From Pseudomonas uvaldensis (GTDB lineage: Bacteria; Pseudomonadota; Gammaproteobacteria; Pseudomonadales; Pseudomonadaceae), in contig NZ_JAIWKS010000001.1 in assembly GCF_021271205.1 (NCBI RefSeq), positions 620,001-684,000 on the forward strand: DNA of 64,000 nt. Direction: 5' to 3'. Below, one piece after another: positions 13,422-22,737 of this stretch (position 1 is its first letter; every line of letters starts with the position of its first letter). A program made the translations under genes and the position numbers. The notes below the pieces were generated by a model that worked only from the letters and a program-made list of their open reading frames with translations, searched no databases and had not been told where the DNA came from.

Positions 13422-14768
13422 TCACTCAGCCGCCGGCGCCTGTGGCTTGCGGCGCTTGAGCGGGGCCATGCCGTCCTTGCTGACCAGGGCCGGGGCCTCG
13501 GTCTTAGGGCGGTTGGCGGTCTTGCGCTTGGTCGGGGCCTTGGCGGCGGATTTCTTCTTGTCGCCCTTGGCATCGACTTTTTTCTTCTTCGCGCCAACAG
13601 CCTTGCCCGAAGCCTTGACCTTTTTAGGTCCGCTGTAGGTGCCTTTGACTTCCTTGATGGTACGGCGCTCGAAGCTCTGCTTGAGGTAGCGCTCGATGCT
13701 CGACATCAGGTTCCAGTCGCCATGACAGATCAGCGAGATCGCTAGGCCATCATTGCCGGCACGGCCGGTACGGCCAATGCGGTGTACGTATTCATCGCCG
13801 CTGCGGGGCATGTCGAAGTTGATGACCATGTCCAGGCCTTCCACGTCCAGGCCACGGGCAGCGACGTCGGTGGCGACGAGGATCTTCACGCCGCCCTGCT
13901 TGAGACGATCGATGGCCAGCTTGCGATCCTTCTGGTCCTTCTCGCCGTGCAGCACGAACGCCTTGTATTCCTGGGCCACCAGACGGCCATAGATGCGGTC
14001 GGCCATGGCTCGGGTGTTGGTGAAGACGATGGCTTTTTCGTAGGTTTCGTTGGCCAGCAACCAGTTCACGATCTGTTCTTTATGCTGGTTGTGATCGGCG
14101 GTGATGATTTGCTGACGGGTGGAGGAGTTCAGTTGGCTGACCGCGTTGAGCTGCAGGTGCTCAGGGTTGTTCAGCACCTTGGCAACCATCTCCCGCAGGC
14201 CCGAGCCGCCGGTCGTGGCGGAAAACAGCATGGTCTGCTGACGCTGGCTGCACTCATCCACCAGACGCTGCACGTCTTCGGCAAAGCCCATGTCCAGCAT
14301 GCGATCGGCTTCGTCCAGCACCAGCACTTCGACTTCCTTGAGGTCGAGGTTGCCGGCGTTCAGGTGCTCGATCATCCGCCCCGGCGTGCCGATCAGAATG
14401 TCCGGCACCTTGCGCAGCATGGCGGCCTGAACCTTGAAATCTTCGCCGCCGGTGATCAGACCGGACTTAATGAAGGTGAACTGGGAAAAGCGTTCCACTT
14501 CCTTCAACGTCTGCTGGGCCAGTTCACGGGTTGGCAGCAGGATCAGGGTCTTGATGCTGACGCGGATCTTGGCCGGGCCAATCAGGCGGTTGAGGATCGG
14601 CAGCACGAACGCGGCGGTCTTGCCGCTGCCGGTTTGCGCCGTCACCCGCAGGTCACGCCCTTGGAGCGCGAGCGGAATGGCCGCTGCCTGCACAGGCGTT
14701 GGCTCGACAAATTTAAGCTCGGCCACGGCTTTGAGCAGGCGTTCGTGCAGGGCGAATTCGGAAAACAC
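13422..14768 (-). CDS. DEAD-box ATP-dependent RNA helicase
   Basis: A 448-residue RNA helicase. Motifs are Walker A AQTGSGKT (44-51), PTRELAQQ (79-86), GTPGR (127-131), DEAD (152-155), SAT (183-185) and in the second domain VATDVAARGLD and HRIGRTGRAG. The last 70 residues are a lysine-rich, probably disordered RNA-binding tail. A GTG start at 14768 with GAGG eight bases upstream is chosen; the frame is open nearly 900 bases further upstream but that part overlaps the divergent channel gene. It resembles SrmB/RhlE-type helicases acting in ribosome assembly or mRNA decay; the exact orthologue is uncertain. Confidence 0.88.
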   Translation of the reverse strand: MFSEFALHERLLKAVAELKFVEPTPVQAAAIPLALQGRDLRVTAQTGSGKTAAFVLPILNRLIGPAKIRVSIKTLILLPTRELAQQTLKEVERFSQFTFIKSGLITGGEDFKVQAAMLRKVPDILIGTPGRMIEHLNAGNLDLKEVEVLVLDEADRMLDMGFAEDVQRLVDECSQRQQTMLFSATTGGSGLREMVAKVLNNPEHLQLNAVSQLNSSTRQQIITADHNQHKEQIVNWLLANETYEKAIVFTNTRAMADRIYGRLVAQEYKAFVLHGEKDQKDRKLAIDRLKQGGVKILVATDVAARGLDVEGLDMVINFDMPRSGDEYVHRIGRTGRAGNDGLAISLICHGDWNLMSSIERYLKQSFERRTIKEVKGTYSGPKKVKASGKAVGAKKKKVDAKGDKKKSAAKAPTKRKTANRPKTEAPALVSKDGMAPLKRRKPQAPAAE

Positions 14769-14960
14769 GGGTGCTACCTCGAAGAAATGCAAAAAAACAG
14801 CTGCATAGGGTAACGGTTTCAAGCGCGAAGGCCGAGTTTCTTTGTGCAAACGGCGACAAATCTGCGTGTTTTTATCAACGAGTCCGCCATCAACGGTCAC
14901 TTCACCGGGGTTAAATGCTCTAATTCGCTTCGTCACGCCCACAGAAGAACCGTTTCGCCC

Positions 14961-16259
14961 ATGGATATCAAACAGCTCTGGCTCAACCTTCAAGACCTCT
15001 GGGGTGCCCTCGACCAGCATCCACTCCTGCATTCGGGCATCGCTCTGGCGCTGTTGCTGGTCATTGCGCTGGTCCTCGGACGCCTGGCGCGCTACTTGAT
15101 CCTGCATGGCGCCAAGCTGCTCGGTCGCCAACCGGCCCTGCAGTGGGTCAACGACCTGCGCCAGAACAAAGTCTTTCATCGCCTGGCACAGACCACGCCC
15201 TCGTTGATCATCCAGTTCGGCCTGCACCTGGTGCCCGGCCTCAACAAGACCAGCCTGGTGTTTCTCGGCAATGTCGCCACCGCGTTCACCATTCTGTTCA
15301 TGCTGTTGGCCATCAGCGCCTTGCTCAGCGCCCTGCTGGATGTTTATGCCCGCACCGAGCACGCGCGTACCCGTTCGATCAAGGGTTATGTACAGCTGAC
15401 GAAGATGGTGCTGTATGTATTCGGCGCGATCATCATCGTCGCCACCCTGATCGATCGCTCGCCGCTGTTGCTGCTCTCGGGCCTGGGTGCGATGTCGGCG
15501 GTGATTCTGTTGGTGTACAAGGACACGCTCCTGTCGTTCGTTGCCAGCGTGCAACTGACCAGCAACGACATGCTGCGGGTCGGCGATTGGATCGAGATGC
15601 CCCAGGTCGGCGCCGACGGTGATGTGGTGGACATCACGTTGCACACGGTCAAGGTGCAGAACTTCGACAAGACCATCGTCTCGATTCCTACCTGGCGCCT
15701 GATGTCCGAATCGTTCAAGAACTGGCGCGGCATGCAGCAGTCCGGTGGGCGACGGATCAAGCGCAGCCTGTTCATCGACGCCAGCGGCGTGCGTTTTCTA
15801 CTCGATGAGGAAGAGCAGCGCCTGACACAGGTACGCCTGCTGACCGACTACATCGGCCGCAAACAGGCCGAACTCAAGGCCTGGAACGAAGCCCAGGGCA
15901 ACGTCGCGGCGATGTCGGCCAACCGTCGGCGGATGACCAACCTGGGTACGTTCCGGGCCTATGCCCTGGCGTACCTCAAGAGCCATCCCGAGATTCAGCC
16001 GAACATGACCTGCATGGTCCGGCAACTACAGACCACGGCCCACGGTATCCCGCTGGAAATCTACTGTTTCACCCGTACCACCGTGTGGGCCGACTACGAG
16101 CGAATCCAGGGGGATATCTTCGATTACCTGCTGGCGGTGATGCCCGAGTTCGGGTTGCATCTGTATCAGCAGCCGAGCGGCATGGATTTGCGTTCGGGGG
16201 TGTTGCCGGCGGTGTTGGGGGCAAGTCATATTCCCGAACCACAGAAAAAAGTCATCTGA
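14961..16259 (+). CDS. YbdG-like mechanosensitive channel (MscS family)
   Basis: A 432-residue inner-membrane protein starting MDIKQLWLNLQDLWGALDQH. Four or five hydrophobic helices fill the first 175 residues, followed by the MscS pore and beta domain (LLSFVASVQLTSNDMLRVGD, then WIEMPQVGADGDVVDITLHT) and a long soluble C-terminus (FRAYALAYLKSHPEI, EIYCFTRTTVWADYE). That architecture matches YbdG rather than MscS itself. Such channels open under hypo-osmotic stress. A longer frame from 14844 lacks the usual start context; no strong ribosome site precedes 14961 either. Confidence 0.85.
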   Translation: MDIKQLWLNLQDLWGALDQHPLLHSGIALALLLVIALVLGRLARYLILHGAKLLGRQPALQWVNDLRQNKVFHRLAQTTPSLIIQFGLHLVPGLNKTSLVFLGNVATAFTILFMLLAISALLSALLDVYARTEHARTRSIKGYVQLTKMVLYVFGAIIIVATLIDRSPLLLLSGLGAMSAVILLVYKDTLLSFVASVQLTSNDMLRVGDWIEMPQVGADGDVVDITLHTVKVQNFDKTIVSIPTWRLMSESFKNWRGMQQSGGRRIKRSLFIDASGVRFLLDEEEQRLTQVRLLTDYIGRKQAELKAWNEAQGNVAAMSANRRRMTNLGTFRAYALAYLKSHPEIQPNMTCMVRQLQTTAHGIPLEIYCFTRTTVWADYERIQGDIFDYLLAVMPEFGLHLYQQPSGMDLRSGVLPAVLGASHIPEPQKKVI

Positions 16260-16274
16260 AACCCACACACCCTT

Positions 16275-16362
16275 GTGGGAGCGAGCCTGCTCGCGATTGG
16301 CAACCCCAGTCGACACCGATGTCGTCTGACCGATTGCTATCGCGAGCAGACTCGCTCCCACA
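16275..16362. repeat. REPIN (paired REP)
   Basis: GTGGGAGCGAGCCTGCTCGC and its inverse enclose about 40 bases between the channel gene and the convergent hydrolase. Confidence 0.9.
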
Positions 16363-16384
16363 GGGGGTTGTGGCTACTGGCTAA

Positions 16385-17029
16385 TTATTTGGCCTGACGC
16401 TGCGGGGCCTTGTGGACCATGGTGTAGGCGTAGTCCACGCCCATGCCGTAGGCGCCGCTGTGTTCCAGTACCAGTTGCATCACCGCCTCGTAAGTCTCTT
16501 TGTGCGCCCAGTCACGTTGGTATTCCAGCAGCACCTGCTGCCAGGTCACCGGCACCGCACCGGCTTGAATCATGCGCTGTACCGACATGTCGTGGGCTTC
16601 TTTGGTGGTGCCGCCAGAGGCGTCGGTGACGATGTACACCTCGTAGCCTTCAGCCAGGGCTTCCAGCGCCGGGAAAGTCAGGCAGACCTCGGTCCACAGC
16701 GCGGCGATGATCAGTTTCTTGCGACCGGTGGCTTTCACCGCGTCTACCAGAGCCTTGTCTTCCCAGGAGTTCATCGAGGTGCGCTCGATGGGTTTCTGGT
16801 CCGGGTGCACCGCCAGCAGTTCAGGCCAGATGTAGCCACTGAAGCTTTCGGTTTCCACCGAGGTGTAGATGGTCGGCACGTTGAAGATCTTTGCGGCTTT
16901 AGCCAAACCCACGGTGTTGTTCTTCAGCGTCTGGCGGTCGATCGATTGCACGCCGAAGGCCATTTGTGGCTGGTGGTCGATCAGGATCAGGGCGGAGTTG
17001 GTTGGGTTCAGCAGTTCGCGGTTAGACAT
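16385..17029 (-). CDS. Isochorismatase-like hydrolase (YcaC type)
   Basis: A 214-residue cysteine hydrolase of the isochorismatase superfamily. ALILIDHQPQMAFGV carries the catalytic Asp (18) and LWTEVCLTFPALEAL the nucleophile Cys116; TDASGGTTKEAHDMSVQRM follows as in YcaC. The C-terminal 50 residues are also YcaC-like. The substrate is unknown. It is divergent from the LysR regulator at 17188, with an inverted repeat in the shared control region, so it is a likely target of that regulator. Confidence 0.85.
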   Translation of the reverse strand: MSNRELLNPTNSALILIDHQPQMAFGVQSIDRQTLKNNTVGLAKAAKIFNVPTIYTSVETESFSGYIWPELLAVHPDQKPIERTSMNSWEDKALVDAVKATGRKKLIIAALWTEVCLTFPALEALAEGYEVYIVTDASGGTTKEAHDMSVQRMIQAGAVPVTWQQVLLEYQRDWAHKETYEAVMQLVLEHSGAYGMGVDYAYTMVHKAPQRQAK

Positions 17030-17157
17030 GGTGTGTTCCTTTTTTAATGTCGAAATTTCAATGGTTTGGGTAAGTAGCGCTTGCCTTCGTCGGTGATGTC
17101 GTCGGCATGGGTGCTACTTTAGGGGCTCGCATTTAAAGGGACAATTACCTAAAATCG

Positions 17158-17172
17158 AGAATCATTGATTCT
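17158..17172. promoter_or_regulatory. Inverted repeat in a divergent LysR control region
   Basis: AGAATCATTGATTCT is a perfect 7+1+7 inverted repeat 16 bases upstream of the LysR gene at 17188. Two direct copies of AAAGGGACAAT flank it (17136 and 17176). This is a plausible binding site for the LysR protein controlling itself and the hydrolase. Confidence 0.5.
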
Positions 17173-17187
17173 AAAAAAGGGACAATA

Positions 17188-18105
17188 ATGGATCGCATCG
17201 AATGCATGCGCGCGTTCGTCGTCACGGTCGGCGAGAATGGCTTCGCCGCAGCCGCCCGGGCCATGGACGTGCCAAGGTCGAAAGTCAGCAAGCAGATCCA
17301 GGCGCTGGAAGAAGCGATCGGTGTGCAACTGCTGCAACGCACCACCCGCAGCCTGCACCTCACCGAAGCGGGTGCAGAGTATTTCGAAGCGGCAAGGGAA
17401 GTCCTGGCGGCACTGGATGAAGCCGAACAACGGGCACGGGACGGGATCGGTGAACTGCGCGGCGTGTTGCGGGTGAACGCACCCATGTCGTTCGGCCTGC
17501 GCCGGTTGGGCAAGCTGATTCCTCTGTTCCACGAGCGGCATCCGAACATCGAACTGCAAGTGGTGCTCAGCGACCAGCAGGTCGATCCGGTACGCGGCGG
17601 CTTCGACGTGACCATCCGCATCGCCAGCATGCCCGACTCGACCATGATCGCTCGCCAGCTCGCCCCGGCCCCGCGGATCATGGTCGCCGCCCCCGCCTAT
17701 CTCGAGCGCGCAGGCGTCCCGCAGACACCCCAGGAGCTGCGCGCCCATCAGTGCCTCAACTACGGCTACCTGCAAAGTGGTGTGAGCCTGCAACTGTGCA
17801 ATGGCAAGGAGACGCAACGGGTGACGGTCACAGGTCCCCTGCACGTCAACAACGGCGACCTGCTGGCCCAGGCCGCCGAGGCCGGCATGGGCATTGCGCT
17901 GCTGCCGGACTTCATCGTCGAAGACGCCCTGGCCGCCGGGCGTCTGGTGCCGGTGCTGTGCGAATGGCAGGCACCGGCGATCAGCATTAACGCGGTGTAT
18001 TCGTCAGCCCGGCGCCTGCCGCAGAAGACCAGGGCGTTCATTGAGTTTCTGGTTGAACAACTGGCGACTAAGCCGTCCGCGGTCTGTGCAGGCCCAACCG
18101 ACTGA
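17188..18105 (+). CDS. LysR-type transcriptional regulator
   Basis: A 305-residue regulator. The winged helix covers about 1-60 (MDRIECMRAFVVTVGENGFA, then VPRSKVSKQIQALEEAIGVQ) and the effector domain about 90-295 (LRVNAPMSFGLRRLGKLIPL). The layout resembles the CrgA/YhaJ-like subgroup. The effector is unknown. It is divergent from the YcaC-type hydrolase, which is the most likely target. Its last 38 bases overlap the 3' end of the convergent exporter at 18068. Confidence 0.85.
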   Translation: MDRIECMRAFVVTVGENGFAAAARAMDVPRSKVSKQIQALEEAIGVQLLQRTTRSLHLTEAGAEYFEAAREVLAALDEAEQRARDGIGELRGVLRVNAPMSFGLRRLGKLIPLFHERHPNIELQVVLSDQQVDPVRGGFDVTIRIASMPDSTMIARQLAPAPRIMVAAPAYLERAGVPQTPQELRAHQCLNYGYLQSGVSLQLCNGKETQRVTVTGPLHVNNGDLLAQAAEAGMGIALLPDFIVEDALAAGRLVPVLCEWQAPAISINAVYSSARRLPQKTRAFIEFLVEQLATKPSAVCAGPTD

Positions 18106-18931
18106 TCCACACCGCCGCCAGGATGACAGCGCCGCCGAGAAACAGCCGCCCCAGTTCTTCGTGCTGATTCCAGATCAGAAGGTTCAGCAACAGCCCCACC
18201 GGCACATGCAGGTTGTTCATCACCGCCAGCGTCCCGCCGGTGACCAGGCATGCACCTTTGTTCCACCAGTACAGCCCCAGCGCGGTGGAGACCAGGCCGA
18301 GGAACACCAGCACGCCCCATTGCAGCGGGGCCTCGGGCCAGAAGTTGGTCTTGCCGAACAGCAAAAAGGCCGGCAATGCCACCGCCAACGCGCCAAGGTA
18401 GAAATAGCCGAACCGTCGGTAGTGCGGCAGGTCGCTGGGGTGGCGCGCCACCAAGTGCTTGTACAGCACCTGCCCGGCCGCGTAGGTGAAATTGGCCAGT
18501 TGCAGCAACAGGAAGCCCATGAAGAAATCCGGATTGACCCGGTCGTAGCGAATCACTGCCGCACCGGCCACGGCCACCAGCGCGGCGACCAGCGCCCAGG
18601 GATTGAAACGGCGGTTCAGCGCGTCTTCGATCAAAGTAACGTGCAGCGGTGTGAGAATGGTGAAGAGCAGCACCTCGGGCACGGTCAGCACCCGGAAGCT
18701 CAGGTACAAGCACACGTAGGTCACGCCGAATTGCAACGCGCCGATCAGGAGCATGCCGCGCATGAACGACGGTTCCACCTGACGCCAACGCGTCAACGGG
18801 ATGAACACCAGCCCCGCCAGCACCACCCGCACCAGCACCGCAAAGTAACTGTCGACATGCCCGGCCAGGTATTCACCGATCAAGCTGAAGGAAAATGCCT
18901 GGATCAAGGTCACAAAAAGTAGATAGCCCAT
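18068..18931 (-). CDS. EamA-family (YddG-like) exporter
   Basis: A 287-residue drug/metabolite-transporter protein with ten hydrophobic segments, starting MGYLLFVTLIQAFSFSLIGE. The start at 18931 has GAGG five bases upstream; a 28-residue upstream extension in frame reads into a REP and is rejected. EamA repeats run at about 5-135 and 150-285 (LGLYWWNKGACLVTGGTLAV). It is probably an amino acid or carboxylate exporter. The tail-to-tail overlap of 38 bases with the LysR gene means the two transcripts are antisense at their ends. Confidence 0.85.
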   Translation of the reverse strand: MGYLLFVTLIQAFSFSLIGEYLAGHVDSYFAVLVRVVLAGLVFIPLTRWRQVEPSFMRGMLLIGALQFGVTYVCLYLSFRVLTVPEVLLFTILTPLHVTLIEDALNRRFNPWALVAALVAVAGAAVIRYDRVNPDFFMGFLLLQLANFTYAAGQVLYKHLVARHPSDLPHYRRFGYFYLGALAVALPAFLLFGKTNFWPEAPLQWGVLVFLGLVSTALGLYWWNKGACLVTGGTLAVMNNLHVPVGLLLNLLIWNQHEELGRLFLGGAVILAAVWISRLGLHRPRTA

Positions 18932-18975
18932 ACGCCCCTCGTTTCGAATGGCGGCGAAGATAGCGGTTTTGACCT

Positions 18976-19056
18976 GTGGGGGCGAGCCTGCTCGCGAAGG
19001 CGGTGGGTCAGTCAATCAGCTGATACTCCGCTTTCGCGAGCAAGCCCGCTCCCACA
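18976..19056. repeat. REPIN (paired REP)
   Basis: GTGGGGGCGAGCCTGCTCGC and the inverse GCGAGCAAGCCCGCTCCCAC upstream of the EamA exporter. Confidence 0.88.
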
Positions 19057-19087
19057 GGGGGCGGTATGTGTAAGTGGAATCACAGGC

Positions 19088-19126
19088 AAAAAAAAGCCCG
19101 ATCTCGCTAAAGCGTTCGATCGGGCT
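19088..19126 (-). terminator. Rho-independent terminator after azoR
   Basis: On the minus strand AGCCCGATCG, a loop, CGATCGGGCT-type stem, then TTTTTTTT. It lies about 108 bases beyond the azoreductase stop and is oriented to end its transcript. Confidence 0.75.
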
Positions 19127-19233
19127 ACGGCACTCAGGAGCAATAAGTGCAAAGGGAGGTTCGATGCGCAAAACGGTTTGAAGGGAAGCGCCAGGTCAGT
19201 AGGCCACCTGACGATTACCCGAGGATTAACGGA

Positions 19234-19833
19234 TCAAGCGACCTGGGACAGTTTGGCGTTAGCCTGATTCAAACCTTTCTCCTGGAAGTCGCCCCCCAGG
19301 TTCATGCCTTCGGCATGGATGAAGGTCACGTCGTGGATACCGATGAACGCCATGACCTGACGCAGGTAGGGTTCCTGGTGGTCAGAGCTGGCACCGGCGT
19401 GAATCCCGCCGCGGGCAGTCAGGACGAAGGCGCGTTTGCCGGTCAGCAAGCCTTGCGGGCCGGTTGGGGTGTACTTGAAGGTCACGCCGGCACGCAGCAC
19501 GTGGTCGAGCCACGCTTTCAGGGTGCTGGGGATGGCGAAGTTGTACATCGGCGCGGCCATGACCAGGACATCGGCGGCCAGCAGCTCATCGGTCAACCGG
19601 TTGGAGCGCTCCAGCGACGCATTCTCGATGTCGTTGCGCTGCTCGACAGGCTTCATCCAGCCACCCAGCAGGTTGGCGTCCAGATGAGGCACCGGGTTGA
19701 CGGCCAGGTCGCGGACGCTGATTTCATCGGCCGGATGGGCGGCTTTCCACTGGTTGATGAACGTCTGGGTCAGTTGGCGGGAAACAGAGTCTTGCTGGCG
19801 AGCACTGCTTTCGATGATCAGAACGCGGGACAT
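19234..19833 (-). CDS. azoR: FMN-dependent NADH-azoreductase / quinone reductase
   Basis: A 199-residue flavodoxin-like enzyme that reduces azo dyes and quinones with NADH. MSRVLIIESSARQQDSVSRQ holds the phosphate loop for FMN, and APMYNFAIPSTLKAWLDHVL the second flavin-binding block; TARGGIHAG is the third. GGAGG is nine bases upstream of the chosen ATG at 19833; the longer frame is rejected. Pseudomonas have several AzoR paralogues and which one this is cannot be told. Confidence 0.88.
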   Translation of the reverse strand: MSRVLIIESSARQQDSVSRQLTQTFINQWKAAHPADEISVRDLAVNPVPHLDANLLGGWMKPVEQRNDIENASLERSNRLTDELLAADVLVMAAPMYNFAIPSTLKAWLDHVLRAGVTFKYTPTGPQGLLTGKRAFVLTARGGIHAGASSDHQEPYLRQVMAFIGIHDVTFIHAEGMNLGGDFQEKGLNQANAKLSQVA

Positions 19834-19983
19834 GGGATGTAGCCTCCATCGGAGAATGTTGTCAGTCGATGGAGTGAAGGTTAAACGTGACCTTATCGAT
19901 GAAAAAGCGCAAATAACTGCTGCAAACAATCGATAAATTCGTTTATAAGCAAGGCAAGCGTTGTGTCGCCGCCTTGCATCCGA

Positions 19984-20298
19984 TCATTTCGGCTTACACG
20001 TCAGCACAATACGCAGCTTGATGATGTCGCGGTTGAACTTGGCGGTAACGTTCTTGAATTTACCCGCGGCGACTTCGATCTTGCGGGTACGAGGCGCCTC
20101 GGGCCCATTGCGGAACAGCACGGTGCAGGCCGCGTCGGTATTGCCGTAGTTGTTGACCTGAATGGAACCGATATCGGCATCGGTGTCGTAGGGGGTGTAG
20201 TCGATGCTCACCCCTTCGAGGTGTTTTTCCACATCGATGGGATAGGCAAGGGCAGTCAGCGGCAACAGGGCCAGCAACGCACAACAGATTTTCTTCAT
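19984..20298 (-). CDS. Small secreted hypothetical protein
   Basis: A 104-residue protein with a signal peptide (MKKICCALLALLPLTALA) and a mature part of mostly beta character, IDVEKHLEGVSIDYTPYDTD, with two cysteines (ACTVLF and LTCKPK). A periplasmic location is expected. Similar proteins are common in Pseudomonas and I know no verified function. It is divergent from the LysR gene at 20349, with only 50 bases between them. Confidence 0.75.
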   Translation of the reverse strand: MKKICCALLALLPLTALAYPIDVEKHLEGVSIDYTPYDTDADIGSIQVNNYGNTDAACTVLFRNGPEAPRTRKIEVAAGKFKNVTAKFNRDIIKLRIVLTCKPK

Positions 20299-20348
20299 TC
20301 GGCAGTCTCCACCCAGGGACCGCCAGCTTAGGACAAGAGGAGCTCAAT

Positions 20349-21272
20349 ATGAAAGCGCCCCGCGTGACCCTTGATCAATGGCGAACGCTGCAAGCCGTGG
20401 TGGACCACGGCGGTTTCGCCCAGGCCGCCGAAGTGTTGCATCGCTCCCAGTCGTCGGTGAGCTACACCGTGGCTCGCATGCAGGACCAGCTCGGCGTGCC
20501 GCTGCTGCGCATCGATGGACGCAAGGCCGTGCTGACCGAGGCCGGCGGCGTGTTGTTGCGTCGTTCCCGGCAATTAGTGAAACAGGCCAGCCAACTGGAG
20601 GACCTCGCCCATCATATGGAGCAAGGTTGGGAAGCCGAAGTGCGCCTGGTAGTCGACGCTGCCTACCCCTCCGCGCGCCTCGTGCGGGCCCTGACGGCGT
20701 TCATGCCGCAGAGCCGCGGTTGTCGGGTGCGTCTGCGAGAAGAAGTGCTGTCGGGGGTCGAGGAAGTGTTGCTCGAAGGCGTAGCGGACTTGGCCATCAG
20801 CGGCTTCAGCATCCCCGGCTACCTGGGGGCGGAATTGAGCGACGTGGAGTTCGTCGCGGTGGCCCATCCCGAACATGCCCTGCATCGGCTCAATCGCGAG
20901 CTAAGCTTCCAGGACCTGGAAAGCCAACTGCAGGTGGTCATCCGCGACTCCGGTCGCCAGCAGCCCCGGGACGTCGGCTGGCTGGGTGCCGAACAGCGCT
21001 GGACCGTCGGCAGCCTGGCCACCGCCGCGACCTTCGTCGGCAGTGGCCTGGGCTTCGCCTGGCTGCCCCGGCACATGATCGAGCGGGAACTCAAGGAGGG
21101 TTTGCTCAAGCGTCTACCCTTGGAACAGGGAGGCAGCCGAAACTCCACCTTCTATCTTTTTTCGAACAAGGAAAAACCCCTCGGCCCGGCTACCCAGATT
21201 CTCATCGAACTGTTGCGTACCTTCGACACCGCGCCGCTCGATGCGCCGTTCGCCGCCCCTGAACAAGCCTGA
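20349..21272 (+). CDS. LysR-type transcriptional regulator
   Basis: A 307-residue regulator with a winged helix in residues 1-62 (RVTLDQWRTLQAVVDHGGFA, then RSQSSVSYTVARMQDQLGVP) and an effector domain from about 90. GAGGAG lies six bases upstream of the ATG. It is followed after 14 bases by an alpha/beta hydrolase and then a cyclophilin, in one direction with almost no gaps, so it may be part of an operon rather than an isolated regulator. The effector is unknown. Confidence 0.85.
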   Translation: MKAPRVTLDQWRTLQAVVDHGGFAQAAEVLHRSQSSVSYTVARMQDQLGVPLLRIDGRKAVLTEAGGVLLRRSRQLVKQASQLEDLAHHMEQGWEAEVRLVVDAAYPSARLVRALTAFMPQSRGCRVRLREEVLSGVEEVLLEGVADLAISGFSIPGYLGAELSDVEFVAVAHPEHALHRLNRELSFQDLESQLQVVIRDSGRQQPRDVGWLGAEQRWTVGSLATAATFVGSGLGFAWLPRHMIERELKEGLLKRLPLEQGGSRNSTFYLFSNKEKPLGPATQILIELLRTFDTAPLDAPFAAPEQA

Positions 21273-21286
21273 CAAGGACTTCGCCC

Positions 21287-22090
21287 ATGGCCTATTTCGC
21301 TCATGAAGATTGCAACCTGCACTACGAGGAGTACGGCCATGGCGCACCTTTGTTGTTGGTCCATGGGCTGGGCTCCAGTACGCGGGACTGGGAAAAGCAG
21401 ATCCCGGTGTTATCCGCCCACTACCGCCTGATCGTCGTGGACGTGCGCGGTCACGGCCGCTCCGACAAACCCCGCGGGCACTACAGCATTGAAGGCTTCA
21501 GCGCCGACCTGATCGCCCTGATCGAACACCTTGGCCTGGGTCCGGTGCATCTGGTGGGCTGGTCCATGGGCGGCATGATCGCCTTCCAACTGGCGGTGGA
21601 CGAACCCGGTCTCGTCAAGAGCCTGTGCATTGTCAACAGCACGCCCCAGGTAAAGATCCGCACGCTCGACGATTGCTGGCAATGGTTCAAGCGCTGGAGC
21701 CTGATGCGCCTCCTCAGCCTGGAAACCATCGGCAAGGCCCTGGGCGCCAAGCTTTTTCCCAAACCCGAACAGACCGAGTTACGACTGGAAATGGCCCGGC
21801 GCTGGGCAACGAACGACAAACATGCTTATCTCGCCAGCTTCGATGCCGTCGTGGGTTGGGGGGTGCAGGAACGACTCTCGCAAATTGCCTGTCCAACCCT
21901 GGTCATCTGTGCCGATCACGACTACACCCCGGTGGCGGTGAAAGAAGCCTATGTAAAGCTGCTGCCCGATGCACGGCTGGTAGTGATCGCCGATTCACGG
22001 CACGCTACCCCGCTGGATCAACCCGAACGCTTCAACCAAACCCTGCTCGACTTTCTGATCGCAGTCGACTCTACCCATCAGGATCATTGA
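21287..22090 (+). CDS. Alpha/beta-fold hydrolase
   Basis: A 267-residue hydrolase. LLLVHGLGSSTRDW is the oxyanion block, GWSMGG the nucleophile elbow with Ser93, CADHDYTP the acid and DSRHATPLDQPERF the histidine. The closest look is to small esterases/3-oxoadipate enol-lactonase-like enzymes, but no pathway genes accompany it. AAGGA precedes the ATG. It overlaps neither neighbour but is only three bases from ppiA, which indicates a shared transcript. Confidence 0.85.
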   Translation: MAYFAHEDCNLHYEEYGHGAPLLLVHGLGSSTRDWEKQIPVLSAHYRLIVVDVRGHGRSDKPRGHYSIEGFSADLIALIEHLGLGPVHLVGWSMGGMIAFQLAVDEPGLVKSLCIVNSTPQVKIRTLDDCWQWFKRWSLMRLLSLETIGKALGAKLFPKPEQTELRLEMARRWATNDKHAYLASFDAVVGWGVQERLSQIACPTLVICADHDYTPVAVKEAYVKLLPDARLVVIADSRHATPLDQPERFNQTLLDFLIAVDSTHQDH

Positions 22091-22093
22091 CCC

Positions 22094-22657
22094 ATGCTGA
22101 AAAAAATCGCCCTCGCCGCCGGCACCGTTCTGTTTGCCGCCAATCTGATGGCGGCGCAGCCGGCCAAGGCGCCGCACGTACTGCTGGAGACTACCAACGG
22201 CCAGATCGAAATCGAACTGGACCCGGTCAAGGCGCCTGCCAGTACGAAAAACTTTCTTGAGTACGTGGACAGCGGCTTCTACAACGGCACGATCTTCCAT
22301 CGAGTGATTCCGGGCTTCATGGCCCAGGGCGGTGGCTTTACCCCGCAAATGCAACAGAAGGAGACCAAGGCCCCGATTCAGAACGAAGCCAGCAACGGCT
22401 TGCATAACGTTCGCGGTACCCTGGCGATGGCTCGCACGTCCAACCCGAACTCGGCCACCAGCCAGTTCTTCATCAACGTGGCCGACAACGCCTTCCTCGA
22501 TCCGGGCCGTGACGCCGGCTATGCGGTCTTCGGCAAAGTGGTCAAGGGCATGGATGTCGTGGACATCATCGTCAACTCCCAGTCCACCACCAAACAAGGC
22601 ATGCAAAACGTGCCGATCGACCCTGTGATCATCAAGTCGGCCAAACGCATCGACTGA
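22094..22657 (+). CDS. ppiA: Periplasmic peptidyl-prolyl cis-trans isomerase (cyclophilin)
   Basis: A 187-residue cyclophilin with a signal peptide ([20 protein letters not shown]). The catalytic arginine lies in [15 protein letters not shown] (about residues 74-88); [20 protein letters not shown] follows and is diagnostic for bacterial cyclophilins. It helps fold exported proteins in the periplasm. The gene is three bases from the upstream hydrolase stop. Confidence 0.9.
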   Translation: MLKKIALAAGTVLFAANLMAAQPAKAPHVLLETTNGQIEIELDPVKAPASTKNFLEYVDSGFYNGTIFHRVIPGFMAQGGGFTPQMQQKETKAPIQNEASNGLHNVRGTLAMARTSNPNSATSQFFINVADNAFLDPGRDAGYAVFGKVVKGMDVVDIIVNSQSTTKQGMQNVPIDPVIIKSAKRID

Positions 22658-22737
22658 ACACACAGGGCAAGCCTGAGCGGCGGCTGATCATGCGCCGCTC
22701 ACAGCACAAAGGAGAGCCCTGCCCGGGCTGTTAATTC

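Noticed and set aside
14769..15644. Long open frame upstream of the DEAD-box helicase, giving a 740-residue fusion
   Set aside because: It overlaps the divergent channel gene antisense, has low-complexity shadow composition, and a GTG with a good ribosome site marks the true helicase start at 14768.
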